Shown here piece after piece: positions 43,189 through 55,353 of a stretch of DNA of 64,000 nt (within the stretch, counting starts at the first letter, position 1; each line of letters starts with the position of its first letter). The notes under the pieces were generated by a model that worked only from the letters and a program-made list of their open reading frames with translations, was not told the origin of the DNA and did no database searches. The DNA comes from Cylicocyclus nassatus (taxonomy: Eukaryota; Nematoda; Chromadorea; Rhabditida; Strongylidae). The DNA is taken from positions 58,110,486 through 58,174,485 of the forward strand of contig CATQJL010000305.1 of NCBI GenBank assembly GCA_958299035.1, written 5' to 3'. Both the position numbers and the translations under genes were made by a program.

Positions 43189-44136
43189 TTAGGTTGGTGC
43201 AAAAATAATGAGCGTTTTTATTTGCTTGCTTTAACAAAGCAACCAGACTCAACCCAACAAAGAGTAAGGGGTACTGTTCGATAGAGCAAAGCAAGCTCTA
43301 CAAGATGGCACTCATGCCTTTGCGCCATGCTCGATCCACGGAGAGTTCGAACTCAAAATCTAAAGATTTCCAAATGCCCAAAAAGTCGAAAAAAAATCAG
43401 ATCTTCGTCCAAATAATTTCTACGGACCTCCCACTCGCTCATATCAATACTATCGATATCTGATATCCATATGTGCAATTGCCGTATTTTTTCCTTGACT
43501 AGAAAACGAGAAAACGAAAATTCCCCTGATTTTCTCAAAGCAATGCTGAGCCGTTTTTGCATATGTAGTTCTATACTACAAGCCTAGGTAAGCATAACTA
43601 TAAGTTTTCAGCCTATTTCGAGCGGTGGTTTTCAAAGAATAACGAATTCGGATTTTTTCGTTTCAGTTTCAGTGCTAAAATCGATATTTCTTGAAAAGTA
43701 CCGCTCGAAATAGGCTGAAAACTTACAGTTATGCTTATCTAGGCTTGTAGTATAGAACTACATATGCAAAAACGGCTCAGCATTGCTTCGAGAAAATCAG
43801 GGGAATTTTCGTTTTCTCGTTTTCTAGTCAAGGAAAAAATACGGCAATTGCACATATGGATATCAGATATCGATAGTATTGATATGAGCGAGTGGGAGGT
43901 CCGTAGAAATTATTTGGACGAAGATCTGATTTTTTTCGACTTTTTGGGCATTTGGAAATCTTTAGATTTTGAGTTCGAACTCTCCGTGGATCGAGCATGG
44001 CGCAAAGGCATGAGTGCCATCTTGTAGAGCTTGCTTTGCTCTATCGAACAGTACCCCTTACTCTTTGTTGGGTTGAGTCTGGTTGCTTTGTTAAAGCAAG
44101 CAAATAAAAACGCTCATTATTTTTGCACCAACCTAA
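43189..44136. mobile_element. Long foldback mariner-type element
   Basis: TTAGGTTGGTGCAAAAATAA and its inverse are the ends, flanked by TA. The arms of about 430 bp are nearly identical inverted copies around a spacer of roughly 60-90 bp near 43650. Mirrored landmarks include GATTTTTTTTCGAC and the CATATGCAAAAACGGC segments. The terminus is mariner-like, but there is no transposase; the same 70-codon frame seen in each arm is a mirror image of the other. A transcript would form a very long double strand. Confidence 0.9.
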
Positions 44137-45868
44137 TAGTTTGATCTTTCGAGAAATTAGCTCTTTATTTCTCATCATTTATTTTAAAACGAGACAAACT
44201 TATTGAACTATCACGTTCGTTTGGCGCATCATTGTATGCATAGATAAAATAAATAAAAATAAATAAATAAATTTTATGTAGAAAAGTCACCCAGCTGGCA
44301 CGGTGCCAGCTAATTCAGAAAAAAGTTCGGCACAGCTTTCATTCACATAAGTTTTCATAAATTTTTGGGCTATAGTTCCGGTCCACCAACGCGCATGCAC
44401 ACACCAAAATTGGTGTCATACTATTGCATTTTGGCTGAGAACGAGGCCTTTGTTTGTTGATGGACAGCATGCCGGCGGCATTCTTGCGGCACTTCTCCGC
44501 CGCGGACCCCGAAAACTAGTATTTCCGCTTATAGTAGCAGATAAGGACTTGTTGTAGGCCGTAAATATCTTCCAAATGTGTTCACGTGGCAAATATGTAG
44601 TAAGAGCAGTGCGAGAAATTTAGCGGAATTTCTACGTCCTTTATCGCATCATCATTTTTTGCCAATAGCTGCTGAAAACGATCTTACACCAAGACTATAA
44701 ATATCTTTTACAGATCTGAATATTTTGCGCTTCGAAAGATATATTTTAGTTATATAACCTATCATCCCAAAATGAGTTGCTGAAGCCATGCGCAAGGAAG
44801 GAAGTCAGTCATGAGAAGTATGTCTACGCACACAACAACCAGGAAAAGGTAAATTGTAAATTTCTAAGGATGGTCTATTCCAGACTCGTACTTATACCCT
44901 AGATATAAAAAGCGGCATGACCTAAAACATTTACTTGAGTCAGACCAGTCAAAGCAGAAACATCTTGTTTTCAAAATTGTGGAAAATCTAGAAAATAAGT
45001 CAAAGAATATAAAAATTGCATTAATTTGCGAGAAATTCGCCGTACCTGCTGTATCTCTATTTATTGAAGCTCCTTCAAAAGTCTCAAATAATCGGAAAAT
45101 TAGCGAAACTTAGACATGGTAAAAATGAAAGTTATCGACGATTATCTCAGTACCCGTCGCATAACTGCGCCATAAATAGCTGCTAAAAAGAGATGAAAAA
45201 TTCTGCGCTGGTTTTAGTTCAAAGTATTTGTTAACTTCTTCTTAAGAGGATTTGTGAGTGGGTTTAAAAAACTGACAAAACTTTTGCACCGACCTAATAC
45301 GTACAGTCTGCGTCAATTTGTATACCTTTTTCCATCGAAGAGAGAAAAGATTGGAAGATAAGACTTGCCTTTTCACCCGATACAATTTGCATTTCAATGA
45401 TCTTTCATTTTTCGACCTCTTCCTTTCGCTTTTACTTCGACCTTTCCTTCAAAAAGAATTTGACATATGGCTGTTTGCTTACATTTGTTTTTGGTTGCTC
45501 TTTTATCTCCACCTTCCTACACCAATTTTTACTTTACAGATGGAGCCATGCCCTGTTGTGAATATACCAGGTTCGTTCATTTTGACTTTGTGAATTCTCA
45601 TAGCATTTTTTGCCGCCTCTGCCATTTCGGGTCACTGCTTACTTCGAATAATAGCAGCTCATCGTTTGTCCTATCTCATTGTTATCCTTGAAACCCTGGA
45701 GGCAGAGAATGTATCCAATGTTTGCTCAGTGATTTCGTGTTATCAAAAACTGACTCAAAGGCTTGCACAGAAAATTTGCTAACTTAAAGAAGTGGCTATA
45801 TTATTAAACAACCTAGAGGGTTGGTTTCGTATTTTTTTTAAAATAATGCTATTCTGATGTGATTCGAG
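44137..45868. other. Unannotated region with a solitary mariner-type end
   Basis: ACTTTTGCACCGACCTAATA near 45277-45299 is a right-hand mariner-type terminus without an obvious left partner. At 45538-45572 an ATG segment sits between TTTACAG and a GTTCG donor and could be a small exon, with weak support. An (AAAT)n tract lies at 44245-44275. Confidence 0.4.
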
Positions 45869-46081
45869 GTGTTGATTTCAAAAAATGTCAAGTTTTTGCT
45901 CGTCAGAGCAGCAAGAGTGATGAAGAAGGAATTCAGTAGTTTATGCGAGTCATCATACTCACGGACCAAAACCAATGCGTTTATCCCCAAAAGATTCGTG
46001 ATTGAAACATTAGACATTAAGGACGAGGAAGTGCTTGACCACAACGCCCGTCTTTCTGCGTGCCATGAATCTTATCTGTAA
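45869..46081 (+). CDS. Possible terminal exon, unrecognised protein
   Basis: The frame reads SKNVKFLLVRAARVMKKEF, then ESSYSRTKTNAFIPKRFV and IETLDIKDEEVLDHNARL, ending in TAA at about 46081. The mix of charged and hydrophobic residues and the absence of repeat signatures suggest genuine coding. The upstream boundary may be an acceptor near 45863. No nearby AATAAA was found and no family is recognised. Confidence 0.35.
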   Translation: MLISKNVKFLLVRAARVMKKEFSSLCESSYSRTKTNAFIPKRFVIETLDIKDEEVLDHNARLSACHESYL

Positions 46082-46489
46082 AATTAACGATAAACGATAG
46101 TCTCCCTATCACATCTTATAATAGGCCTCCAGTCCAACAATGAAACATACGATCGTTACGAAAATACCGTAGAATGGCTCACATTTTTTCTCAGCTAATG
46201 GGAACAAAATGGAACAAAATCTTCAACCCCTTGGGGCCTTGTGGTGACAATTGCCCGCATCAACTTTAGAGGACAGTAATAGTGGCGCAGCAGCAGATTT
46301 CTGTTATTTTTTGCTACAGCTAGCTTCAGACAACCTTTGCTTTCCTAAAAGTGGTTTGCAACCCCTATTTCATTCATGTGCTGCTGGCAATCTAAGAATC
46401 TTTGTGTGCAAAGGACTCAAAAAATCAATAACGTTTGTCTATCGCAGCATTGGCTAAGAAAATGTCAATTGTCTCTTCAATAGTTGGAA
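46082..46489. other. Unannotated spacer
   Basis: A 68-codon frame is open at 46251-46457 but has no supporting signal. Confidence 0.35.
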
Positions 46490-49390
46490 TACCTACTTAG
46501 ATACTTAGATGGCCCGGCTTCACGTGACGTGCGGGCTCCAGCTCAGAAGTTTCCATTTCTCCCTGTCCCTCGCTTCAGACATCCACGATCTTCTTGGCTG
46601 ACGTCGGTGGCTGCGTCCACGAGTTGCTGGTGCAATAATCGTATCCAGCTGATTTCTCAGCTGGTCCATCTATTCCACGAACACGTCTGCCCATCTCGTT
46701 GAAGGTCTTCTTCGGGGACGTTTTGCTTCGCGAGGAATCCACTCCGATGTTCTTAGTGTCCATCTGTCGTCTGTTCTTCTCATACTTTCGCAACGTAATC
46801 CGCTGGGTCACGAAGACGGGACATTCTCCTCATATCCGTACTGCGAAGTCCGACTAAATGTTGTTTGTGTCGGGTCATCTTCAGAAGACTACGCTCTAGC
46901 GGTCTGTGGGTAGTCCTCAAGGCTTTCAAAGTGGCTACGGTGTCAGCCCAAGTCTCAGCTGCGTAACAGAGCGCCGGGAGAACGGTTGAGTCGAACAGGT
47001 GGGCACGAAGCTCCGGGTCCGTCAGTTGGTCGGTGGCTTCTTTGGAGACCCGAAGGCGGCCCAGGCTGCTCTTCTTCTCCTGTTAAGTTCTTCCCTCAAG
47101 TCGTTCTCCATGTTCATCGAGCCCGAGATACACGTAAGAAGACGTCTCCATGATAGGGGTGCCTTCCAATTCCATTTCTGCATCTTCGCAAAGGGCGTTT
47201 TTCATGAAGTGAGTCTTCTTCCGATTTATTCGCAATCCGATCTTCTTCCCTACTTCAGCATCGTCTCTGCTTTAGTGATACCGCTCTAAAAGAGAACGAT
47301 GTCGTTCGCAAAACGAAGGTTCGATGAAATTCTACTATCAACTCGTATGCCTCTCTCGTCCCATCCAGTATTTCATCACCCACCAAGGCCGCAGTGAACA
47401 GCTTCGGCGAAATTGTGTCGCCTTGTCGGACCCCCTTCCCAATTGGAATGGTCAGGGGGCGATGGAATAGCTGCATCGTCGTTGTACAGTCCTTATAGCG
47501 GTCGGCTAGCGTCCTCTAAATTGGTCCGCTCCTTGATTACTAGCGCTGACAGGATTGGGTTAATTTCGACGCTATCAAAAGCTTTCTCGTAGTCGAAGGT
47601 TAGGACGAGAGGCAGTCGGTACTCCCGGCAAACTTCTATGACCCTCGAAACCGTCTCGATGTGCTCCACACATTCTTTGTTGAATCTTTCGTTCCCACTG
47701 GTCGGGAATCCTCTCCTTCTGGAGATAAGATGCCAAGTGCGAAGCGAAAGTCTCGTGTAGATGTTGTCTCCAGCTCGCAGAAAATTGACGGAAACATGGT
47801 CTGGTCCTGGAGCCGTGGATGTCTTCATGGTTCTCTATCGCGACACGCAATTCGGCAAGTAAAATTCGTGGTGGTACTTCTTCAGTGGGAACAGCGGGCA
47901 TCGCACGGGTGTTGATGAGCGGAAGAGGTTGATGTAGAAGTTGTTCTTCGCGATAAAATCCCTCTTGTACCCAGAAGAAGTCGGAGTCCCGTCTTCATTC
48001 AATAGTGCAGCCAACATGATATTCAAAGAGGTTCCTCTGCACTTCTCTTCGTTTTCCTTCGTCTGTTTCCAGTATCTTGGCTTGCCTGTACTTCCTGAGA
48101 TCCTCCTACAAAGCTGTTCTGCCGCTGGCGTTAACTATCAGTCGCTCGAGATGGGTTGCATTCGGATCCTGCCTCGGATATCTTTCTCTTTCGATCAATT
48201 CCTTGGCGCTCTTGAAATGCGTTCTAATTTCTTCTCAGAAGTCGCTGAGGCGCACTCTTCGCAGGCTCACATTTTCAGAAGCCGGTGGAGTCGTACGTTC
48301 GGTCCTCCTATGTGGGTCAGTCACAACTTGTTATGAGCTCTTCCAGCCCGTTACCGTTATCAACAACTTCCTTTCTTCTTGCGGCGCTGTGACAGACTTT
48401 CTTTTCTAGCTTTTGACTGGATTTTATCTTCGCTCAAAGGAGGCGGTGATTGGAGCCACTGCAGAAGCGATGGAACTACTGAAACATCGAGCAAGCTCCA
48501 CCTTCGGTTGATAAGAATGTGGTCGATCTCCACGTGAGTCGTTCCGTTGGGCGATTCCCATGTCCACCGGCGATGTTTTTTCTTCATGAAGATGGAAGTT
48601 CCATAGAAAAGTCGTGCGGCGGAGAGAAGTCCAACAAGACGGTTGCCGTTTTCGTTCCGGAGCCCATAGCCAAACTTTTCGTTGCGGACGACCTCCTCCA
48701 CATCTTCGTAGAAAGCATCTAGTTCTAATTCATCAGTTGCTGATGTTGGATAATAGCAGTCGATGATGCTGATGGTCTTCTGAAGTGGAGGACGTAATCG
48801 TAGGATGCCTAGACGAGGTGATAGGATCTCGTGCGAATCGACAAGATGGACGATAGATGGGCGGACGACAAAGCCAACGCTTCCCACGGTTCGTGATGGA
48901 ACCTTTTCACCACGATGAGGGTCCCGTCACTCATCTGTCGCACGTCCTTCTTCCTGGACTTCGTTTCCTACAGAGCGATGATGTGGTACTTGATGTGCTC
49001 TGCAGCGTCGAGAAGAGCTTCTGGCGTTGTAGGTGCAGAGCATAAGGCTCTGCACCTACAACGGCGTGTCGTCCGGGCAGACGTGTCGTTTTTGTCCGAT
49101 CCAAAAGGCGCCTTAAGGACCCTGACATCGTTCTTGCTACCACCCGGCACCGTAAGCGGGATCCGATGTACAGGGTTTTCTTCATCTTCTTGCTGTCTGC
49201 TGAGTAATAAGATTTGTTCCCCCACAAGAGCAGACTTACTAGGCCAACTCTTGATTTCCACGGAGCGATCGCTCATCCCGGGCTTGGAGCGGGGAGAACC
49301 GCCTAGCGACCTGAAAACCAGACGGCGATAGATCTGGCCTGGCCGATCTTAGCTAGGCAACCGGCCGAAACCGGAAACGTCGAACTCCTT
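46490..49390 (-). pseudogene. RTE retrotransposon copy 2 (endonuclease + RT), decayed
   Basis: On the minus strand the element runs from a 5' leader (about 49390-49270) through endonuclease pieces ([55 protein letters not shown]). It then jumps from EEVVRNEK straight to [12 protein letters not shown], losing the GDFN-type active-site segment. RARLF...[17 protein letters not shown] and CSG-type remnants follow, then RT: PRILLAELRVAI, APGPDHVSVNFLRAG, SRVIEVCREYRLPLVLTFDY with EKAFDSVEIN, FHRPLTIPIGKGVRQGDTIS, LRFANDIVLF (47283-47318) and a C-terminal RRPSTRWADVF region ending near 46495. A block between QKERIPDQWE and the SRVIEV region is missing. Stops and frameshifts are frequent. Confidence 0.9.
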
Positions 49391-50284
49391 CACAGCTTGG
49401 AAGGTCCTGCCAAAGTATACACTCGGCTGTGCATCGCAGTTCGACACCCCGTGTCACCCCCACGCCACGTTGAGGCGGCCGACCATTGTGGGGGATAGTT
49501 GAATTACATTGACTAATATCGAAAGTGTGAAGTATGGTGTGTGAGAGAACAGTCACTATAAGTTGGCGATTCACTTTTGTCAGAAAAGGCCGGAAAATTG
49601 GAGGAAAGTTCGAAGAAAAACTAGAAGTCATCTTGTTGTAGAAAAGGTTCAAAACTTTGCTTTGTTGTTATTCAGATGCTACCTTATCATAAACAGTAGG
49701 TGAGCGGTTCTCTCTCTTATTGGGAAAAACTCGGGTCCTAAAGGGTTAAACAACTTTTGGCAAAGAGCGCGTTAGAGTTACTTGATAAGAATGGAAAAGG
49801 TATCAGAGTCTACTAGTATGTTTAGAGATCATGGAGGCGATATGCAGTGCCTAGCTTCGCCAGACACTCAGAACGATACTCGCGCCTACTAAGAATAGCA
49901 AGAAGTCAATAATGACGTAATCTATAGGCATCTTCTCATGCCTCCCCTCATGGGAAAACATGTGCCTTTACCTATCTAATCAAACGTTAGGAAGTCTTAC
50001 CGCTGCGATTGTTTCCTCCTGACGATCGCCGTCGGTTAACGTTGACTGGAGTTATATGCCTCCACTTGGAGACACACACACACATCACTGAAAACTTTTA
50101 AGTAGACTAACAGATCTAAAGCTCTGAGAGGCACGCTAAATTAGTTTGTGAGGAAAAAAGTGCTTTACAGTCTTAAGATTACTGGCTTTACTACTTGATC
50201 ACGCGCAAATTTTACCGCAGCATCTCGGCACCTAAGCACACATATCAACCGGAAAATTTAGTAGAGTGCACTTGCGCTGTTTCT
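49391..50284. other. Unannotated spacer
   Basis: The first 100 bp may be RTE 5' leader. No gene is supported in the rest. Confidence 0.4.
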
Positions 50285-51080
50285 CAGACACTGTGAGCGG
50301 ACGAGCCGCGGCCCATTACAGGCTGGAATTTCGCAGCCCCCGGGGGCCGGCTGGAGAGTGGGCCTCAGCTCGGCCGGCGATAAGCCTCGGCTCGTCCGCT
50401 TGGGCCTCGGCTCAGCCGGAGCTGGTTGTTGGGCCGTCCGTAGTTCATTCGAGCTCGGCCGTAATTGCGCCTTGGCTCACCATTCATAGAGCTCCCCTTT
50501 GTCACTAAATCATATAAAATTTGATAGCCTAAGCCGGACACAGATACACGGTAGAACTGTCTTTTATTCACTGGCACATGATAAAGTACACAGTAAAAAA
50601 CCAAAAATTGAAGCCACCATATAGCAGCTTCGGAGACCAAGTCCGGATTCAAAATGGGATAACTCCAGATGCTATCCAAGGCTGTTACAAGACAACATAT
50701 TGCTCTCTTGCCTGAGAGATTTGAAACACATCCAAGGCTGCGGACATTGAGGGTAGCCTGACCATGCGTCGTACATCACGCAAGTATCCTTTACGCTAAG
50801 ACACTAGGAGCGGCCGAGCCGCGGCCTTCAATTGACATAGGCCGCGGCTCGGCCAGAGATTCTTACACGGATTTTAGTCCGCGGCTCAGCCGCTGCAATG
50901 CTCCACCCCATCATTAAGGCCGCGGCTGACCCGGTAAGCCATACTCAGCCCGCGGCTCGGCCGGTGCAGTGATAATGACATGAACGAAAGGCCGCGGCTC
51001 GGCCGCAATCCGGCCACGCCCCCAAATTGAGGCCGCGGACGGGCCGAAAAGGCCTTTTGAGGCCGCGGTTCGTCTGAGAT
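50285..51080. repeat. GC-rich clusters of GGCCGCGGCTCGGCC words
   Basis: Two clusters (about 50285-50480 and 50805-51080) repeat the words CCGCGGCTCGGCC, GCCTCGGCTC and their inverses a dozen or more times. They flank a 300-bp AT-richer middle. GTGAGCGGACGAGCCGCGG on the left and AGGAGCGGCCGAGCCGCGG on the right suggest a DNA element with subterminal repeats, but no clear termini were found. Confidence 0.65.
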
Positions 51081-51683
51081 GGTTTGACAAAACATTGACC
51101 CTCAGAATTGCACTTACTTGTCCTATGCATTACACTAATCCCGCAATTGCATATTGGAGAGCACAAAAATGGCAAAAATGGCTTTTTACGAGGCTATTTT
51201 ACTGATTATGGAGTATGGACGTAGAGCCTGCTAAGACTGATGACGCAGAGTCACGCAAGACTCTTACATCTATGAAAGGTTGCACTCTCAACCTGTAGGA
51301 TCGCAGTGGGGAAAGGAGAAGGGGAAAAGTCAAGTATTGGAGAAAAGAGCAAGCTCAACCTTACACGTTTGATCGAAGGGAGGAGGTAAGGGAGTGGCTG
51401 CTGTGGGAGGGCCGAACTAGTCCGTAGACTTGATTGTAGGCATTTTTGACTGTCACGCTTCAACACCTCCGCTCAGTTTATTAACTCTTGTATACGGATC
51501 CGGAGCATGTGTAAAAGGACGGGTCCTCGAAAAGGCCCCTGTCGCCGTTTTTGGAGTAGCGAATTAGCTCCAACCCCTGATTAAAATTAAATCAGAATAC
51601 ACATAACATGCTCCGAGCATTCAGTGCGTATGCTTCCATAACATGTTCGATTATTTTCAGAGTCGTAATAATCAACGCATTTA
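51081..51683. other. Unannotated spacer
   Basis: No gene or repeat boundary identified. Confidence 0.4.
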
Positions 51684-52405
51684 GGTTTGGGCCAGACTGC
51701 GCAGCGTACACAACGTACGCGGCATGTCCTTACACGGGAGGCGTGCAAGTGTTACCCAGGCAGCCGACTGCTGCTTCCGCAGCCAGCCATCAGAGCTGGC
51801 GTCAGCGCAGCCGCATATGATAGGATAATTACGCTAGCCGTCTGAAACTCTCCGCCTAAAGATTGCGTCGCACCCCGTCGCGCTGCAGCGCGATATTATC
51901 GATCTTATATTTCAATATCTATATCATTCTAAACATTTTAGTCATCAGAGCAAAAAATTCCTAGTTTATTGAGAACCATGCAAACCTTTACAAAACTATA
52001 TACAAGCGACAAATCTCAAATCGGCAAAAAATCGGCAAATGTTCACTTACTTCAAGTCCCCCGCAAAATTCGCGGGGAACTTCAGTAGTTGAAGTGTACA
52101 ACTGGGAGGGCAGAGGCAACGAATTATAGATCATTAAATTTTCTACAATTTCTATAGGTGCTTAATAAAGCCAAATCATGGAATACTTGGAGAAGCGATG
52201 AATTATCCACATATGCTTGAGTCCAAGACTCTTGTAGAAGGCTGTATAGACTAGACATTTTGTTCTTGATTACCTACTCTATTGTCTTTTATATCAGCAT
52301 GGGTGGCATATTATTTCCTTTTATCAGTGACCTACTCAATTTTTGACCCACTTTGGCTCAGTCATTTGACCTAATTGGGCTTATCAGCTTTTTTATCATC
52401 ACTAA

Positions 52406-53566
52406 GGGCCGCATGCACTAACATCGCCGCGAGGAGGGGATCGCAGCTCACAAGGGAATGGTCAGAAATCGAAGTGGCCATTCCAGACAAGCTGCATACC
52501 GTTGGATGCAGCATGAAGCGCTGACTCTAAATCTGTCTTCCCTACCTGCTTACCGCTTTTCTGGACGAAGCTATAAGCCATTAAAGACCATTATTTTGCT
52601 GAGAAATTATGCGTGAAATTGAAAATTTAGCCGTACAGAGCCACGTTTGCCTCAATGCTCGGCCAAAACATGTCGCTAGCTTACTTGAAATTTTTGAAGC
52701 CAGAAACTGAGCTAAAAGCGCAACAATGTGCTTTATCTCGCTGTTTTTATGTATGATTTTTTCACAATAAAACCTCTTATAGCTTCGTCCACAGAAGCGG
52801 GAAGCAGATAAGGAAGACAGATTCGAAGTCGGCGTTTTATACTGCATCGAATGGTATACAGCTTGTTTGGTTTGGCCACTTCGACTTCTGACCATTTCCT
52901 TGTCAGAAGAAAGCTTTATATTTCAAAACTCCAGTTGCCTGGATTTCACGTTGTGTACCTCCGTAAGTATTCCTACTACCTTTCACTATGAACGTGTTGA
53001 AAGCGAGAAGCTGTACAAACCACATTTTCCAGCTTTTGCATGACCCCTGATGATCCCCGGCGCTTTTCTTTAAAGTCATTTTTATTTCTCCGAAGTTAAC
53101 GGAAAACCTCCAGATTGTGCGTATTATCTAACCCAACAGTGCTAAGCATGTTGCTGATAAGAACAAATGATGTTTTGAAGTCATGAAATTTTCGATGATC
53201 CACAGGTCGAAATTTGAGGTTTACCGATAAATTCGACTTTTCAAAAACTCATTTGTTCTCATCAGCAACATGCTTAACACTGTTGTGTTAGATGTTCAGT
53301 ACAACTTTGGAAGGTTTTCGTCAACTTCGGAGAAAGAAAAATGAATTTAAAGAAAAGCGCCGGGGATCACCAGGGATCATACAAAAGTTGGAAAATGCGG
53401 TTCGTACAGCTTCTCGCTCCTGTTCAACATGTTTATAGTGAAGGGTAGTAGGAATACTTACGGATAGGTACACAATGTAAAATCCAGGTATCTGGAGTTT
53501 TGAAATATAAAGCTTTCTTTTAAGCTGCAATCCCCTCCCCAGCGGGGAGGTTAGTGCATGCGGCCC
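52406..53566. mobile_element. Nested PIF/Harbinger-type MITE, 1.16 kb
   Basis: GGGCCGCATGCACTAAC and the inverted GTTAGTGCATGCGGCCC are flanked by TAA (52403-52405 and 53567-53569). Inside are a body repeat fragment (52440-52925, related to 39640-40120) and a third layer of inverted repeats at 52905-53525. Confidence 0.8.
52905..53525. repeat. Inner foldback, third layer of the nest
   Basis: AAAGCTTTATATTTCAAAAC and CTCCAG at the left match the inverse at 53500-53522. The arms continue through GTAAGTATTCCTACTACC, GCGCCGGGGATC-type and AACATGCTTA segments to a centre near 53205. Each arm is roughly 250 bp. Confidence 0.8.
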
Positions 53567-54247
53567 TAAGTCTTTAGATCCTCATTTGAACAAACCTTTC
53601 TTCTCACTTTGGGCCGTCAATTCTTCTCCGGTTTTGAATTTTAAAGAACAAAATTTCTAATAACTAAACACTTTTTTAATTTTGAATTATTTCAGCTCTG
53701 GTCATTTTAAGAGACTAGATTTTTGGACCATTTTTCTCTAGGAAAACTTTGCTTTGTCTAAATTTGTTCATTTCCATTTTATCAGTAAACTGAGAATTAT
53801 TTGCTGATTAAATTGATACAGATATTGATAATATTATTGATAATATCGCGCTATCTCTGAGGCTGTTAATGCACCTCAGCGCGACGAGGTGCAAGGAAAC
53901 CGCTCGGCGGGAAGGTATCAGACGACTAGCGTAATTATCCTACCATATGCGGCTGCGCTGACGCCAGCTCTGGCGGCTGGCTGCGTCAGCAGTCGGCTGC
54001 CCGGGTACCACTTGCTACGCACTCCTTACACATGTGTACGTACGCCTCGTAGTCGCGTACACCGCTACGAAGCGCAGTTTGGCCCAACCCTTAGGCAAGA
54101 TTGCTATGAATACAGTTTGGTTTGACGTTGACATACACGGTCGGGAGAAAGTCCTTGAACACGATATCTCTGTCGTAACCACGACAGGCGGGTTACTTAG
54201 ATAAAACTAAATAATGTTTACTTGACAGTCTAGTGCATAAAATAATT

Positions 54248-54614
54248 CTACAATTCAAAGATCCTTTCTCTGGGGAGAACACATGCTCCAAGATGCTTGG
54301 GAAAGCTGTTATGAGGCACGACGGTACTCGATTTCCTCCCACGCGTTTTCAATAGTACGGTGCAGAGTCCCCAACTTTGTGTGGGTGAGCGCAAGCTTTG
54401 GCCACAAGAATTGATCCCACGCTTTGTCAAGGGTACAGGTCCGGCGAATACTGAGCATTCTGCAGGAGTGAAGTTTTTTACGTTGCTTAGATGCCCTGTT
54501 TGAACAGTCTTCTTGTTGCACTATCTTGCTGAAAGCACCAATCTCTTCAGGCGAATCGGGTATTGGTCCAGGGCAACATCCTTCAGAAGGCTTCCGAATA
54601 TGTAGCAGCGTCAT
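54248..54614 (-). pseudogene. Tc1-type transposase C-terminal remnant
   Basis: A minus-strand frame reads TLHRTIENAWEEIEYRRA. A second frame continues HNSFPKHLGACVLPRERIFE before a stop. This matches the usual C-terminal pattern of Tc1-type transposases (an Ala-Trp-x-x-Ile helix, then N-S-(M/F)-P-(R/K)-(R/H)-(L/M) and a Gly-Ala/Ala-Cys-(I/V) tail). The upstream catalytic region is not readable. Tc1 transposases cut and paste at TA sites; this one is dead. Confidence 0.5.
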
Positions 54615-55353
54615 ACCTCAATGCCCTGGGGCACAAAAATTGCGGCATCCTGCCGTCAGAAGCAGTCGTCACCCAAGATGAAGCTTAATTTAGGAGTCGA
54701 ACTTTGCTATTGGCTCAAAAACGTTTGCGAATACTTCTGTTATTTTGACGATTGAGAAACCTCCTCTACGGTAAAATTTTTTTATCGGACAAGAGTACCG
54801 TCGTCCGACGTGACGACGGTCTGTAACGTGCCTTGACAGCAGCCCCGTCGAATCGAATTAATTGACCAGGCGTGAGTTTACTGCACTCGGGAGCAATCCC
54901 AAGTGCAGTAAACTATGATGGTGGGCAGATCTGATGCTTATTGTTAGTCCAGCTCCCTTGGGGATTTCTGAGTCTGCTTTGTTATGGTCTTCCGATTTGT
55001 GGGCGTGGGCGTACCCGTGGTTATGGCCTATTATTTTTAAGACGCTCCTGTGTGCCATTTGTCTCCTCGAAAAATGCAGATGACCAGACCGTGTTCCACC
55101 GAATTACAAGAATTCGAGCAATTACTGTTGATTCTTCCCGTCCATGTGCATCGTCACAATCAGCTCATTACCGCTTGAGAAGGCATAATTTTGGTAGTAG
55201 CAATGTTATCAACTCATTGAGGTAAGGCTTTCGTAAGGAAGTACAACAAGCAAATACATTCAATCAACAGAAGTATGTGGAACAGCCTAAGATACAGCAT
55301 CATAATTTGTTCAAGGACTTTCTCCCGATCCCGTAATTACCCCCTTGCAGTGG
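54615..55353. other. Unannotated region with a hairpin and a weak exon
   Basis: A hairpin lies at 54876-54913 (GTTTACTGCACT with AGTGCAGTAAAC). At 55034-55223 an open frame (FVSSKNADDQTVFHR, then HYRLRRHNFGSSNVINSLR) runs to a GTAAGG donor and is preceded by TTTTTAAG. It might be an exon, but nothing connects to it. Confidence 0.35.

Larger units (their letters stand above)
51684..54090. mobile_element. PIF/Harbinger-type element with nested insertions
   Basis: Arms of about 230-250 bp (51684-51903 and 53842-54090) are inverted copies, with GGTTTGGGCCAGACTGCGC against GCGCAGTTTGGCCCAACCC at the tips. Both tips are flanked by TTA (51681-51683 and 54091-54093), the 3-bp duplication expected of Harbinger elements. 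CCGCATATG(A/G)TAGGATAATT is conserved in both arms. The centre holds a second Harbinger-type MITE and further repeats. No transposase is present. Confidence 0.75.

Noticed and set aside
43353..44027. Two identical 69-87 codon proteins on opposite strands
   Set aside because: They are mirror readings of the two arms of one foldback element; no domain or start context supports a gene.
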